Source: Myxococcales bacterium (GTDB taxonomy: Bacteria > Myxococcota_A > Polyangia > Polyangiales > Houyiibacteriaceae). Taken from it: a stretch of DNA of 8,609 bases. The notes under the pieces were generated by a model. The model was not told where the DNA came from and made no database searches. It was given only the letters and a program-made list of their open reading frames with translations. Every line of letters begins with the position of its first letter. The stretch's first letter is position 1. A program made the position numbers and the translations under genes. The stretch covers positions 2,019,881 through 2,028,489 of the forward strand of contig CP070650.1 of the NCBI GenBank assembly GCA_020354595.1. The letters are read 5' to 3'. This document shows positions 1-7,149 of the stretch, piece after piece.

Positions 1-438
1 ATCGAGCAGCACTACCACCGTGCGGTCAATGGAGCCATCATGGGCGGCGTTCCCGGTCACGGGTTCTGTGCGCAGTATCTGACGGCGATGACCAAGGTGC
101 CGAAGGCAAGATGGAACAAACCCCATGCGCTCGGGACGCACCTACTGCAGGCGACCTACAAGCAGTACACGGGGGATGACCTCTACACGTTTCCGCCTCC
201 GTACTTCTACCCCTTGCCTCCCGAGATCAGCGCGCACTGGTTTCGCTTCTATCGCGAGGGGGTCGATCCCATGGAGGTGCTGGATCCGCGCACGTGTTGC
301 GTGCATTGGTATGCGTCGGTGCGCACGAAGAAGATCGTCAAAACGGTGGATGAGACCGAGCTTCGCCGGCTCGCGAGTCAGCAGCTCTTCGCGGCGCTTG
401 CCGCCCGGGTGCTCGACGGTGAGGTCATCGATCGATGA
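1..438 (+). CDS. Glycosyltransferase, C-terminal part (sugar-binding DXD / GT32-like), 5' end outside window
   Basis: The reading frame is open from base 1, so this is the last 145 codons of a longer gene; the in-frame ATG at 40 is probably internal. The visible part starts with an 'AVNGAIMGGVPGHGF' segment, followed by a GTHLL motif and an aromatic/proline block ending in FYPLP. That order (an 'N-x-x-hydrophobic...PGHP'-like segment, then 'TGPxLL', then 'FYP') is typical of the C-terminal half of GT32-like and capsule-type sugar transferases, which act at the cytoplasmic side on envelope polysaccharide or glycolipid. A VHWYAS segment near the end fits the usual 'HHW.xSW' tail. The catalytic DXD motif would lie upstream and is not visible, so donor and acceptor sugars are unknown. 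The gene converges on the asparagine synthase gene and the two coding ends overlap by 14 bp. Family assignment is moderate, substrate unknown. Confidence 0.6.
   Translation: MEQHYHRAVNGAIMGGVPGHGFCAQYLTAMTKVPKARWNKPHALGTHLLQATYKQYTGDDLYTFPPPYFYPLPPEISAHWFRFYREGVDPMEVLDPRTCCVHWYASVRTKKIVKTVDETELRRLASQQLFAALAARVLDGEVIDR
425..438. repeat. Perfect 14-bp palindrome carrying both convergent stop codons
   Basis: TCATCGATCGATGA is identical to its reverse complement. On the + strand it supplies the last codons and TGA of the glycosyltransferase; on the - strand it supplies the last codons and TGA of the asparagine synthase gene. Both proteins therefore end in Ile-Asp-Arg. No T-run follows on either side, so it is not a classical intrinsic terminator. 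Confidence 0.9.
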
Positions 439-2296
439 ACGCTCGATACCAGAGCTCGAGGATCATCAGCGCCCAGATCTGATCGCCCCGCGGCTCGCCC
501 CGCTGGTGTCGCCTCAACAGCGTTTCGACGGCCTTCGGATCGAGGATCCCTCGCTCGCGCGCGGTTTGATCGAGCAGGACGTCGCGCGACAGCGGCGCCA
601 GATCGTCCCGCATCCAACGGTCGACCGGTAGGCCGAACCCTTGCTTTCGTCTTGTGAGGATCTTCTCCGGCAGGAGCGGCTTGGCCACCTCGCGCAGGAT
701 CAGCTTGGTCCGAAGGCCCCGAAGCTTGACGTGACCCGGGAGTGAAGCGGCAAACACCATCAGATCCTGGTCGACGAGGGGGCAACGAACCTCGAGCGAA
801 TGGGCCATCGACGCGATGTCGACCTTCGTCAGGATGTCATCGGTGAGGTAGGTCCGGATGTCGAGGTCGAGGAGGCGATTGATCGGGTCGGTTGCCGTCG
901 AGGTGGCGTAGAGCTCGCCAAAGCGGCGAGCGACGGGATCGTCGGCGTAGCGCTCGCGCATGGACGCCGAGTACAGCGTCATCCGGTCCTCGTGTGGGAT
1001 GTGCGCCGCGAGGCCGAGAAAGCGAACGTGTTCCGGCTCCATCAATCGGCGGCCGTAATCCCGGACTTGCTGAGCCGCTGGGATCGGGATGCTACCGATC
1101 GTTTTCGCAAGGATCGAGGGCAGCGGCCCCGGGAGTCGACGGAGAGCGCGCGCGGTTTGCGAATGGGAGTAACGTCGGTAGCCCGAGAAGGCTTCGTCGC
1201 CGCCGTCCCCGCTCAAGGCGACGGTTACGCCGGTACGCGTGTACTGGCAGAGGTACCAGGTCGGCAGCGCGGAGCTGTCGGCAAATGGCTCGCCATAGTG
1301 ACGCACGAACTCCGGAATGACCGAGGCCATGTCGGGCTCCACCACCAGCTCGTGGTGGTCCGTCCCATAGCGTTCGGCGACCATTTGGGCGTAGGGGAGC
1401 TCGCTGAAGTCCTTGCTCGTGAAGCCTACCGAGAAGGTCTTCACCGGCCCCGACGAGCACCGCGCCATCATCGCCACGATCAACGACGAATCGAGCCCGC
1501 CCGAAAGAAAGGCGCCCAAGGGCACGTCAGACACCATTCGAACCCGGACCGCGTCTTCGATTTGGGCGTGTAGCTGCTCGGTTAGCTCCGCGAGGGAGCC
1601 GGATCGGGTTTGGTCGAAACGAAGCTCGAAGTAACGCTCCGGCTTGCCGAAATTGCCGTTCTCCCAGACCATGCGGCTCCCAGCGGGAAGCTTCCGCACC
1701 CCTTCGAACGCGGTCCAGGGCGAGGGCACGTACTGGAGGCACAGAAATGCATCGATCGCATCGATGTTCGGGCGACGCTCGAAGCGGCCCGAAGCTGCCA
1801 GCGCGCCGAGCTCCGAGGCAAACACCAACCCCTCGGGGCCGACATGATAGAACAGCGGCTTCTTGCCGAAACGGTCGCGCGCGAGCAGCAACCGTCTGCG
1901 CGGACCGTCCCAGAGCGCGAGGGCGTACATCCCGCGGAGCCGCTCCAGAAAATCGACCCCCTCTTCTTCGTAGAGGTGCAGGCATACCTCGGAGTCGGAG
2001 CGCGACTTGAAGGTGTGCCCCTTGCTTTCGAGCTCGCGCCGGAGCTCTTGGAAGTTGTAGATCTCACCATTGACGATGACCGCGATCGAGTCGTCCTCGT
2101 TCGTCATCGGTTGCGCGCCCTCGGGGCGAAGGTCGATGATCGACAGCCTGCGATGACCTAGCGCGCAGGGACCGTCGGTCAGGTAGCCGTGGTCGTCCGG
2201 GCCGCGGTGCACCATGGCGTCGCACATTCGGCGCACGGCTTCCGCATCCGGCGCCGCGACTGGATCCGAGGCCAACATCCCGGCGATACCGCACAC
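425..2296 (-). CDS. asnB: Asparagine synthase (glutamine-hydrolysing) family amidotransferase
   Basis: Members hydrolyse glutamine in an N-terminal Ntn domain and pass ammonia to a substrate carboxylate activated by ATP in the C-terminal domain; the classical reaction converts aspartate to asparagine in the cytoplasm. The start is the GTG at 2296: it puts the catalytic Cys at position 2 (VCGIAG) and has a GAAGGAGA site 9 nt upstream. A longer open frame to 2386 would bury the Cys and is rejected. The protein has 623 residues, usual for bacterial AsnB. Visible motifs are RGPD at 31-34, the NGEIYNF glutamine-pocket stretch at 76-82, the SGGLDSS pyrophosphate loop at 265-271, EPFADSS at 335-341 and SGDGGDE at 361-367. 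No key residue is missing. It is the last gene of the lipase-exporter unit and faces a sugar transferase. In such contexts AsnB paralogues often amidate envelope sugars or lipids rather than make free asparagine, so the family is certain but the acceptor is open. Confidence 0.93.
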   Translation of the reverse strand: MCGIAGMLASDPVAAPDAEAVRRMCDAMVHRGPDDHGYLTDGPCALGHRRLSIIDLRPEGAQPMTNEDDSIAVIVNGEIYNFQELRRELESKGHTFKSRSDSEVCLHLYEEEGVDFLERLRGMYALALWDGPRRRLLLARDRFGKKPLFYHVGPEGLVFASELGALAASGRFERRPNIDAIDAFLCLQYVPSPWTAFEGVRKLPAGSRMVWENGNFGKPERYFELRFDQTRSGSLAELTEQLHAQIEDAVRVRMVSDVPLGAFLSGGLDSSLIVAMMARCSSGPVKTFSVGFTSKDFSELPYAQMVAERYGTDHHELVVEPDMASVIPEFVRHYGEPFADSSALPTWYLCQYTRTGVTVALSGDGGDEAFSGYRRYSHSQTARALRRLPGPLPSILAKTIGSIPIPAAQQVRDYGRRLMEPEHVRFLGLAAHIPHEDRMTLYSASMRERYADDPVARRFGELYATSTATDPINRLLDLDIRTYLTDDILTKVDIASMAHSLEVRCPLVDQDLMVFAASLPGHVKLRGLRTKLILREVAKPLLPEKILTRRKQGFGLPVDRWMRDDLAPLSRDVLLDQTARERGILDPKAVETLLRRHQRGEPRGDQIWALMILELWYRAFIDR

Positions 2297-2300
2297 GGCT

Positions 2301-4667
2301 TCACGTCTCCTTCGGTTGGCGGGGCGCGCACCATGCGCGCAGCCAGATGAGATTGACCGCCAAGGAGATCGCGAGGCCGATGACACCGACCTCCCCGAGC
2401 GAGCGGAGGCCAGGGCTGTCGGCCGTCAGCAATGCGCCGAACGCCACCATCGACGTCAGGGTCGACGCGGCGACGGCCTTGTAGGTTGCATATTGCTCTT
2501 TCGGCGTCTGTGAGTCCTGCGCCCAGCGCACGTGGACGGCGCCGTCTACGGCCAGCCCGATCACCACGGGCACCGCGAGCAGGTTGTAGAGGTGCAGATC
2601 GATCCCCGACAGCGTGAGGGTTGCAGCGAAGAAAACCGTGCTGAGCGCAGTCGCGAGAAACACGTCGCGCGTCACATCGACGGAACGACTCGCGACTGCG
2701 GTCGCCACGATCAGACCGAGGAAGACGAGAGCAATGATCCACGGCGCGTCCGAGATCAAGGCCGGGGTCACCTCGCCGAGGAGCGCGGCTGCGGACGCGA
2801 AGGTCACTTTGGGGTGCGCCTCGCGAAGCTCGTCTAGCCACGCGGACAGTCGCTCCATCGCCCCTGCGTCCGAACCCCGGAGGGGAACGTAAATGATGCC
2901 GCTCTTACCCATCGAACGGTCTTTTTGCTCCAGTGTGGCGGCCAACCACGCGGGGATGTGCTCGCGCTTCGGAGGCCCTTCGAGATCGACCCAGGGCTCG
3001 AACTCGTCCAGCTCGGCAAGCAGCTCCTCGTTGTCGCGCTCGATGCCTTTTTCCCTCGCGCGCTTCAACGTGGCCTTCAAGTCGGCGAGTATCTCGGTCT
3101 TCTCGTCGGAGTCCTCCGGCAGGATCACTTGGGTCGAGACGACGATGGGCTCGGCGCCGAGCACCTCTTTCGCGCCCGTGCTCATCAGCTCGTCGTCGAG
3201 CGCCGCATCGATCGCATCTCGCGATTCGCTCAGGTAAAGTGCGTTGATGTTGCCGCGGGCCCGCATCATCGAGGCGTCGAGGCCGTGGCCGACGCCCTTG
3301 GGTTGGAGCTTTCCGAGATTCGATTCGAAGCCTACCTGAGCCGCTAACGGAAGCGACAACAAGCCGAGCACCAGCACGATCGAGGCTAGGCGCCGGTTGC
3401 TCCAGTCCTCGGCGGCGGGCTGCGCGCGGGCCTTGGAGCTGCCCGGCAGCAACCGCACCATCGCCGGGAACACGGCGAGCGTCCAAAGCAACGTGATGAC
3501 GATCCCCAACGACGCCATCCATCCCATCTGGGAGAAGCCCTGAAAGTCGGTCATCGACAACGCGGCAAAACCACAAGCCGTCGTGAGGCCCGCAACGAGG
3601 AGCGCCACCCAGAGCTCCTGGATGCTCGTTTTCGCGGCGGCAGCGGCTCCGAGGCCTTGGGTACGCGCCGCTTGGTAGTGCATCAGAAGATGAATCCCGA
3701 AGTCGATCGCCATGCCGGCCAGGATCGCCAGCGCCGACGCACTGATGATGTTGATCTTCGGCTCGATGAGCGCGATCAGGCCGATCGCAACCGCAAGCCC
3801 GCTCAGCATCGGCACCATCAGTTGAATCAAGGCCGTGAAATCTCGAAAGAACAACAGCACCATCAGTAGCGCACCAACCGCGGCGAGGATCGAAACCAGA
3901 CGAAGGTCGTCGACGATGATTTCGTGCTCCATCGGAGCCGCGCGATAGCGGCCGATCACCTCGATTCGCGTATTCGTCGGTTGCGCTTGCGCGAGAGGAA
4001 TGGTGATCTCCTCAGCGCGCTCCTTGATCATGCGCGCATATCCGAGGTCGCCAGGCGAGCCTGTCAGCATCACTTGAACAGCGCACGTCGTACCTTCATC
4101 GTTACAGAGCGCGCGCGGGCCTTCGTCTTCCGCGCCTTCCCCGTCGCTCGCTTCCTTGGCCGATTGGCCCGTCAGCTCGCGTAACACGGTCCCTGCTGGG
4201 GAGATGTCGACCGCGGCGCGTATCTCTTCCTCGCCCGGAAGCTCCGGCGGATCCGCGATGGTCACGCAAAGCGGCGACAGCTTGCAGACCTCCCAGTCGA
4301 GGGCTTCCTCGGCGAGCTCGCTCCATTCATACAGGGTCTCCCCGTCGACGTAGTAGAGGGCCCGCTCGGCAAGCTCGTCCAAGCCGTAGCTGGTCATCAC
4401 CCAAGCGGTTTCAGGCCATTCGGAGAAGCTCCTTCCAAGCTCGGCGGTCAGCTCCTTGTTGCGCTCCGTGTCTTCGGAGTCGACGAGAATCGTGAGGGGC
4501 TCGTCGAGTGCGAGCTTCTCGCGCGTCGTATTGATCGACAGCACCGAGACCGAATCTGCCGGGAGGAGTGCCTCGAGCCCGGTGTCGAGCCGCAGGCCCT
4601 TGGCGAGCCACACGCCGAGTGACGCGAGGCCGAGCGCAACGGCGAGTGTCAGGACGGATCGCGTCAC
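2301..4667 (-). CDS. MMPL/RND-superfamily exporter, 12 predicted TM helices
   Basis: The 788-residue inner-membrane protein has the duplicated RND layout. TM1 (about 5-22) is followed by a large periplasmic domain (about 23-255), TM2-6 (about 257-405), TM7 (about 430-446), a second periplasmic domain (about 447-640) and TM8-12 (about 645-777). TM4 carries AGMAIDFGIHLL with Asp322 and TM10 carries VVIGLAVDGAVHV with Asp708, symmetric acidic residues of the type used for proton relay in MMPL proteins. These transporters, including MmpL and the hopanoid carrier HpnN, mostly move lipids out of the inner membrane; the substrate here is unknown. The first periplasmic domain has four cysteines (128, 134, 188, 195) around a very acidic stretch (about 172-183). 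The start is a GTG whose GTGA overlaps the stop of the upstream lipase gene. No strong Shine-Dalgarno is seen, which fits coupled re-initiation. The stop is 4 bp before the asparagine synthase start. Confidence 0.87.
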   Translation of the reverse strand: MTRSVLTLAVALGLASLGVWLAKGLRLDTGLEALLPADSVSVLSINTTREKLALDEPLTILVDSEDTERNKELTAELGRSFSEWPETAWVMTSYGLDELAERALYYVDGETLYEWSELAEEALDWEVCKLSPLCVTIADPPELPGEEEIRAAVDISPAGTVLRELTGQSAKEASDGEGAEDEGPRALCNDEGTTCAVQVMLTGSPGDLGYARMIKERAEEITIPLAQAQPTNTRIEVIGRYRAAPMEHEIIVDDLRLVSILAAVGALLMVLLFFRDFTALIQLMVPMLSGLAVAIGLIALIEPKINIISASALAILAGMAIDFGIHLLMHYQAARTQGLGAAAAAKTSIQELWVALLVAGLTTACGFAALSMTDFQGFSQMGWMASLGIVITLLWTLAVFPAMVRLLPGSSKARAQPAAEDWSNRRLASIVLVLGLLSLPLAAQVGFESNLGKLQPKGVGHGLDASMMRARGNINALYLSESRDAIDAALDDELMSTGAKEVLGAEPIVVSTQVILPEDSDEKTEILADLKATLKRAREKGIERDNEELLAELDEFEPWVDLEGPPKREHIPAWLAATLEQKDRSMGKSGIIYVPLRGSDAGAMERLSAWLDELREAHPKVTFASAAALLGEVTPALISDAPWIIALVFLGLIVATAVASRSVDVTRDVFLATALSTVFFAATLTLSGIDLHLYNLLAVPVVIGLAVDGAVHVRWAQDSQTPKEQYATYKAVAASTLTSMVAFGALLTADSPGLRSLGEVGVIGLAISLAVNLIWLRAWCAPRQPKET
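2306..2313 (-). promoter_or_regulatory. Shine-Dalgarno site of the asparagine synthase gene
   Basis: Read on the - strand this is GAAGGAGA, 9 nt before the GTG at 2296. It lies within the last codons of the exporter gene, whose TGA (2303-2301) falls in the spacer. This both fixes the GTG start and indicates translational coupling of the two genes. Confidence 0.85.
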
Positions 4668-5539
4668 TGCGCGGAACTATAAGCCTCGCCTGTCGAGACA
4701 CAACTCCTGCCGAACTCGCGTCCGTCCCGCAGACCAAGGTCGAACGTTTCTCGAAGTCCCTCGGGATTCGCGTAGTCGAACTTGTCGATCTTGATCGGCT
4801 CGGATGGCTGCACCCACGTGACCCGTTTGGTAGAGGGGAGCTCGTGATCGTACCTCCGGCTGGCGAGGACCAGAGTGTTGCCCGGTTGGTCGGCCGCCAG
4901 TCGCACCGGAATGTTCTCGATGAGGCCGCCATCGAGCACCTTTCGGTCGCGGAATCGACCCTCGGGAAGCACGGGAGGCACGCATGAAGCCGCCAAGACC
5001 ATGTCGATGTAGTCCCGTAGCGTGTGGCAATCCGATGCGCGCCCCACGAGCGGCGTGAACCCCAGCTTGGCCGGCCACCTCGGGTGCAGCGGGTCTCCGC
5101 GCAGCGTCGTCTCCATCGCGTAGATCGACAACGCAGCGGTCGCTCCGAGCGCGCCTCTCAGCCATTTCGGATAGCTGCTCATCAGAAAATGCACGGATGA
5201 CTTGTTGATGATCCGAAGGTCGTCGGGGCCGACGAACTCGTCGAGCGCCGCACGGTACATGGCCGCGTGGGGAAAGAGTCTCCCATCCCGAAACGGATGA
5301 AGGTTCCACCAGTGGATGTTCTTCGGGTTCTTCTCGGTGAAGCCCTGAAAGAGGCTCAACGCTTCGTGCGCCCGATCGATGACCGCCGCCGTCGCCATCG
5401 CGCACCCGGCGCTGGTGGAGCCGACGAACTTCACCGAGCGTTGCAGGTCCAGCCCCGCTTCCTTGGCGCCCTCCCAGAAGCCGAGCTGCCAGAAGCAGCG
5501 GCTGCCTCCACCGGCAAAGATCGCGTTACGGAATCTCAT
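4664..5539 (-). CDS. Patatin-like phospholipase / lipid acyl hydrolase
   Basis: The 291-residue protein belongs to the patatin family, which cleaves acyl chains from phospholipids or related lipids using a Ser-Asp dyad. The glycine-rich oxyanion loop AGGGSR is at residues 9-14, the nucleophile elbow STSAG at 41-45 puts Ser43 in the catalytic position, and VLDGG at 201-205 supplies Asp203. The elbow departs from the consensus GxSxG because the first Gly is Ser41 (Gly40 is one place earlier). No signal peptide is evident, so a cytoplasmic or membrane-peripheral site is likely. A moderately hydrophobic stretch at about 129-142 could touch the membrane. The start ATG at 5539 precedes the oxyanion loop directly, as in relatives; only a weak AGG lies upstream. 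It is the first gene of the minus-strand unit and overlaps the exporter start by 4 bp, suggesting it acts on the lipid the exporter moves (inference). Confidence 0.88.
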   Translation of the reverse strand: MRFRNAIFAGGGSRCFWQLGFWEGAKEAGLDLQRSVKFVGSTSAGCAMATAAVIDRAHEALSLFQGFTEKNPKNIHWWNLHPFRDGRLFPHAAMYRAALDEFVGPDDLRIINKSSVHFLMSSYPKWLRGALGATAALSIYAMETTLRGDPLHPRWPAKLGFTPLVGRASDCHTLRDYIDMVLAASCVPPVLPEGRFRDRKVLDGGLIENIPVRLAADQPGNTLVLASRRYDHELPSTKRVTWVQPSEPIKIDKFDYANPEGLRETFDLGLRDGREFGRSCVSTGEAYSSAQ

Positions 5540-5621
5540 GAACCTGCCATTCGTGACTCGCGACCAGGCGGTTGTCTAGGCCTGAGTTGCCCAGCGCCGA
5601 AAATCGGGTACGCCACGCCCC
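5540..5621. promoter_or_regulatory. Divergent intergenic region, presumed promoters for the lipase operon and thrH
   Basis: This is the only gap in the window large enough for promoters. It must serve the lipase operon to the left and thrH to the right unless promoters lie inside the genes. I could not find a convincing pair of -35 and -10 boxes in either direction. A short inverted repeat CCGA-AAA-TCGG lies at 5597-5607, close to the thrH start, and could be a minor operator or hairpin. Neither start has a strong Shine-Dalgarno site; GGGT at 5606-5609 is the best candidate for thrH. Confidence 0.5.
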
Positions 5622-6221
5622 ATGTCACCACTCGTCGTCTGCCTCGACCTCGAAGGAGTTCTCATTCCCGAGGTCTGGATTGCCTTTGCCGAAAAGACCG
5701 GAATCGATGCGCTCCGGCGCACGACTCGCGACGAGCCCGACTACGACGTGCTCATGCGCGGAAGGCTCGAAATCCTCGACGAAAACGGTTTCAAGCTCTC
5801 CGACATTCAGGACGTCATCAGCACGATGGAGCCGCTTCCCGGCGCCAAGCCATTTCTCGACGAGCTGCGCGAACGCACACAGCTGATCATCTTGAGCGAC
5901 ACCTTCTACCAGTTCGCGGCACCGTTCATGCGACAGCTCGGTCAGCCGACGCTTTTCTGTCATCAGTTGCTCACCGACGCCACCGATCGGGTGACCGACT
6001 ACCAGCTCAGGATTCCGGATGGAAAGCGAAAGGCCGTCGCGGCGCTGAAGAACATCGGCTTTCGCGTACACGCTGCGGGGGACAGCTACAACGACACGAC
6101 GATGCTCAAGGAAGCGGACCGTGGGATCCTGTTTCGGTGCCCGGACAACGTCGCCGAAGAGTTTCCGCAGTTCCAGCGAACCGAGGGGTACGACGAGCTG
6201 CTCGCGGGCTTGCTCGACTGA
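5622..6221 (+). CDS. thrH: ThrH-like phosphoserine phosphatase / homoserine phosphotransferase (HAD superfamily)
   Basis: The 199-residue cytoplasmic enzyme closely resembles Pseudomonas ThrH as I recall it, including 'CLDLEGVL', '[13 protein letters not shown]', 'DYDVLM', 'ILSDTFY' and '[12 protein letters not shown]'. ThrH dephosphorylates phosphoserine and can pass the phosphate to homoserine, linking serine and threonine synthesis. HAD motif I is D9-L-E11, with Asp9 the expected nucleophile; ThrH has Glu where most HAD phosphatases have a second Asp. Motif II is Ser92 in ILSDT, motif III is Lys135, and motif IV is GDSYND at 153-158. Length matches the family. The ATG at 5622 is the only start that leaves the usual short lead before motif I. 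The gene seems monocistronic: it diverges from the lipase gene and its stop is 7 bp from the stop of the convergent binding-protein gene. It shows no obvious functional tie to either neighbour. Confidence 0.9.
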   Translation: MSPLVVCLDLEGVLIPEVWIAFAEKTGIDALRRTTRDEPDYDVLMRGRLEILDENGFKLSDIQDVISTMEPLPGAKPFLDELRERTQLIILSDTFYQFAAPFMRQLGQPTLFCHQLLTDATDRVTDYQLRIPDGKRKAVAALKNIGFRVHAAGDSYNDTTMLKEADRGILFRCPDNVAEEFPQFQRTEGYDELLAGLLD

Positions 6222-6228
6222 CCGAGTC

Positions 6229-7149
6229 TCAGGGCCGGGCGCCGTAGACCGCCTTGCGAACGGCGCGCGCGGCGTCCACCATTCCGAGCCCGGGGTCGGT
6301 CAGCAGATCGGTCTCGACGCTGCGAATCTGTCCGAGGCGACATGCGGTGAGTGATCGGAGACCAGGATGCCGGCACAAGGCCTCTTCGGTCCCCGGGTTA
6401 GTGACGATCCACGGCGGATCGAGACTCAAGATCTGCTCGTTCGTGTACGCCGGCCAGCTGTGAAAACCAGCTTCGGCGGCGATGTCGATCAGGCCTCCGG
6501 CGACGATGACATCGTGAAAGCTCGTGCCTTCGGTGCCGCCGTATAGCCGATCTCCATGGATGCCGACGTAGAGGCCTCGGCGTCGGTCGTTCTTCGGGAT
6601 GTCAGCGGCCACATCGGCGAGCCCTCGAAGCAACTCGTCGGCGAGCTGCTCACCATGCTCTGGTACCCCGAGCACCGCGGCGATTTGCCGAATGTTTGAG
6701 GGCAGGGTTTGCAGTCCCCGCATCTCGCCGAGGTCGAAGACGTTCAAGCCGGCATCCTTCAAGCGCTCGACGTGGCGGCGGTCGACGAAGTTGTTGATGA
6801 AAACGATGTCCGGGCGAAGCTCGATGATCGTTTCGATGTCGCGCGCGCGTTCCACTCCGATCTTGTCGCGGTACGCACCGGACGCTCGTGTGCGAAGTGT
6901 GTGGGCGCTGACCGCCAGGAGGCGACCGGGATCGAGGATGCGCACCAATACCTGGTCCGCGATCGTGCTCGTACTGACGATTCGGGTGTAGTCCCGAACG
7001 GCGATCTTTGCGCCGGTCGCGTCCGTGATCGTTGCGGACGAGCCCCGTCCGGTCACAGGCGTCTTGGACGAGACCGTCCCGGTCAGGACGAAACCGGTGG
7101 TGACCGCGGCTGCGAGGACTGCGGTGTTGATCCGATGCGCGTTACCCAT
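6229..7149 (-). CDS. Periplasmic substrate-binding protein of an iron-complex/haem/cobalamin-type ABC importer
   Basis: The 306-residue protein is of the class III binding-protein type (BtuF/FhuD/HmuT-like). It delivers a chelated metal or corrinoid to the FecCD permease encoded two genes upstream. The start is the ATG at 7149, set by a GGAGG 9 nt upstream (7159-7163); an in-frame ATG at 7194 lies deep in the ATPase gene and is rejected. Residues 7-26 form a hydrophobic signal or anchor segment after a short basic region. There is no lipobox cysteine, so a soluble periplasmic protein fits. 'RIVSTSTIADQVLV' at 56-69 corresponds to the family's first conserved segment, with Asp65 where Glu is common. 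The following 'RLLAVSAHT' and 'IIELRPDIVF' segments are also typical. It overlaps the ATPase gene by 8 bp and ends 7 bp from thrH. The ligand-binding residues give no clear substrate. Confidence 0.84.
   Translation of the reverse strand: MGNAHRINTAVLAAAVTTGFVLTGTVSSKTPVTGRGSSATITDATGAKIAVRDYTRIVSTSTIADQVLVRILDPGRLLAVSAHTLRTRASGAYRDKIGVERARDIETIIELRPDIVFINNFVDRRHVERLKDAGLNVFDLGEMRGLQTLPSNIRQIAAVLGVPEHGEQLADELLRGLADVAADIPKNDRRRGLYVGIHGDRLYGGTEGTSFHDVIVAGGLIDIAAEAGFHSWPAYTNEQILSLDPPWIVTNPGTEEALCRHPGLRSLTACRLGQIRSVETDLLTDPGLGMVDAARAVRKAVYGARP

Noticed and set aside
800..1573. Long + strand open frame of 257 codons opposite the asparagine synthase gene
   Set aside because: It is antisense to an intact, motif-complete gene; long antisense frames are expected in GC-rich coding DNA, and the translation is rich in Arg/Val/Gly with no recognisable domain.
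2297..2386. 30-codon N-terminal extension of the asparagine synthase
   Set aside because: It would remove the catalytic Cys from the N-terminus, overlap the exporter gene, and ignore the good Shine-Dalgarno before the GTG at 2296.
6222..6228. Terminator between thrH and the binding-protein gene
   Set aside because: Only 7 bp separate the two stop codons and I see no hairpin with a T-run on either strand.
5267..6247. + strand open frame of 326 codons spanning the lipase gene, the spacer and thrH
   Set aside because: It runs antisense to the lipase and out of frame with thrH, both strongly supported. The translation is low-complexity Arg/Ala-rich and resembles no family.
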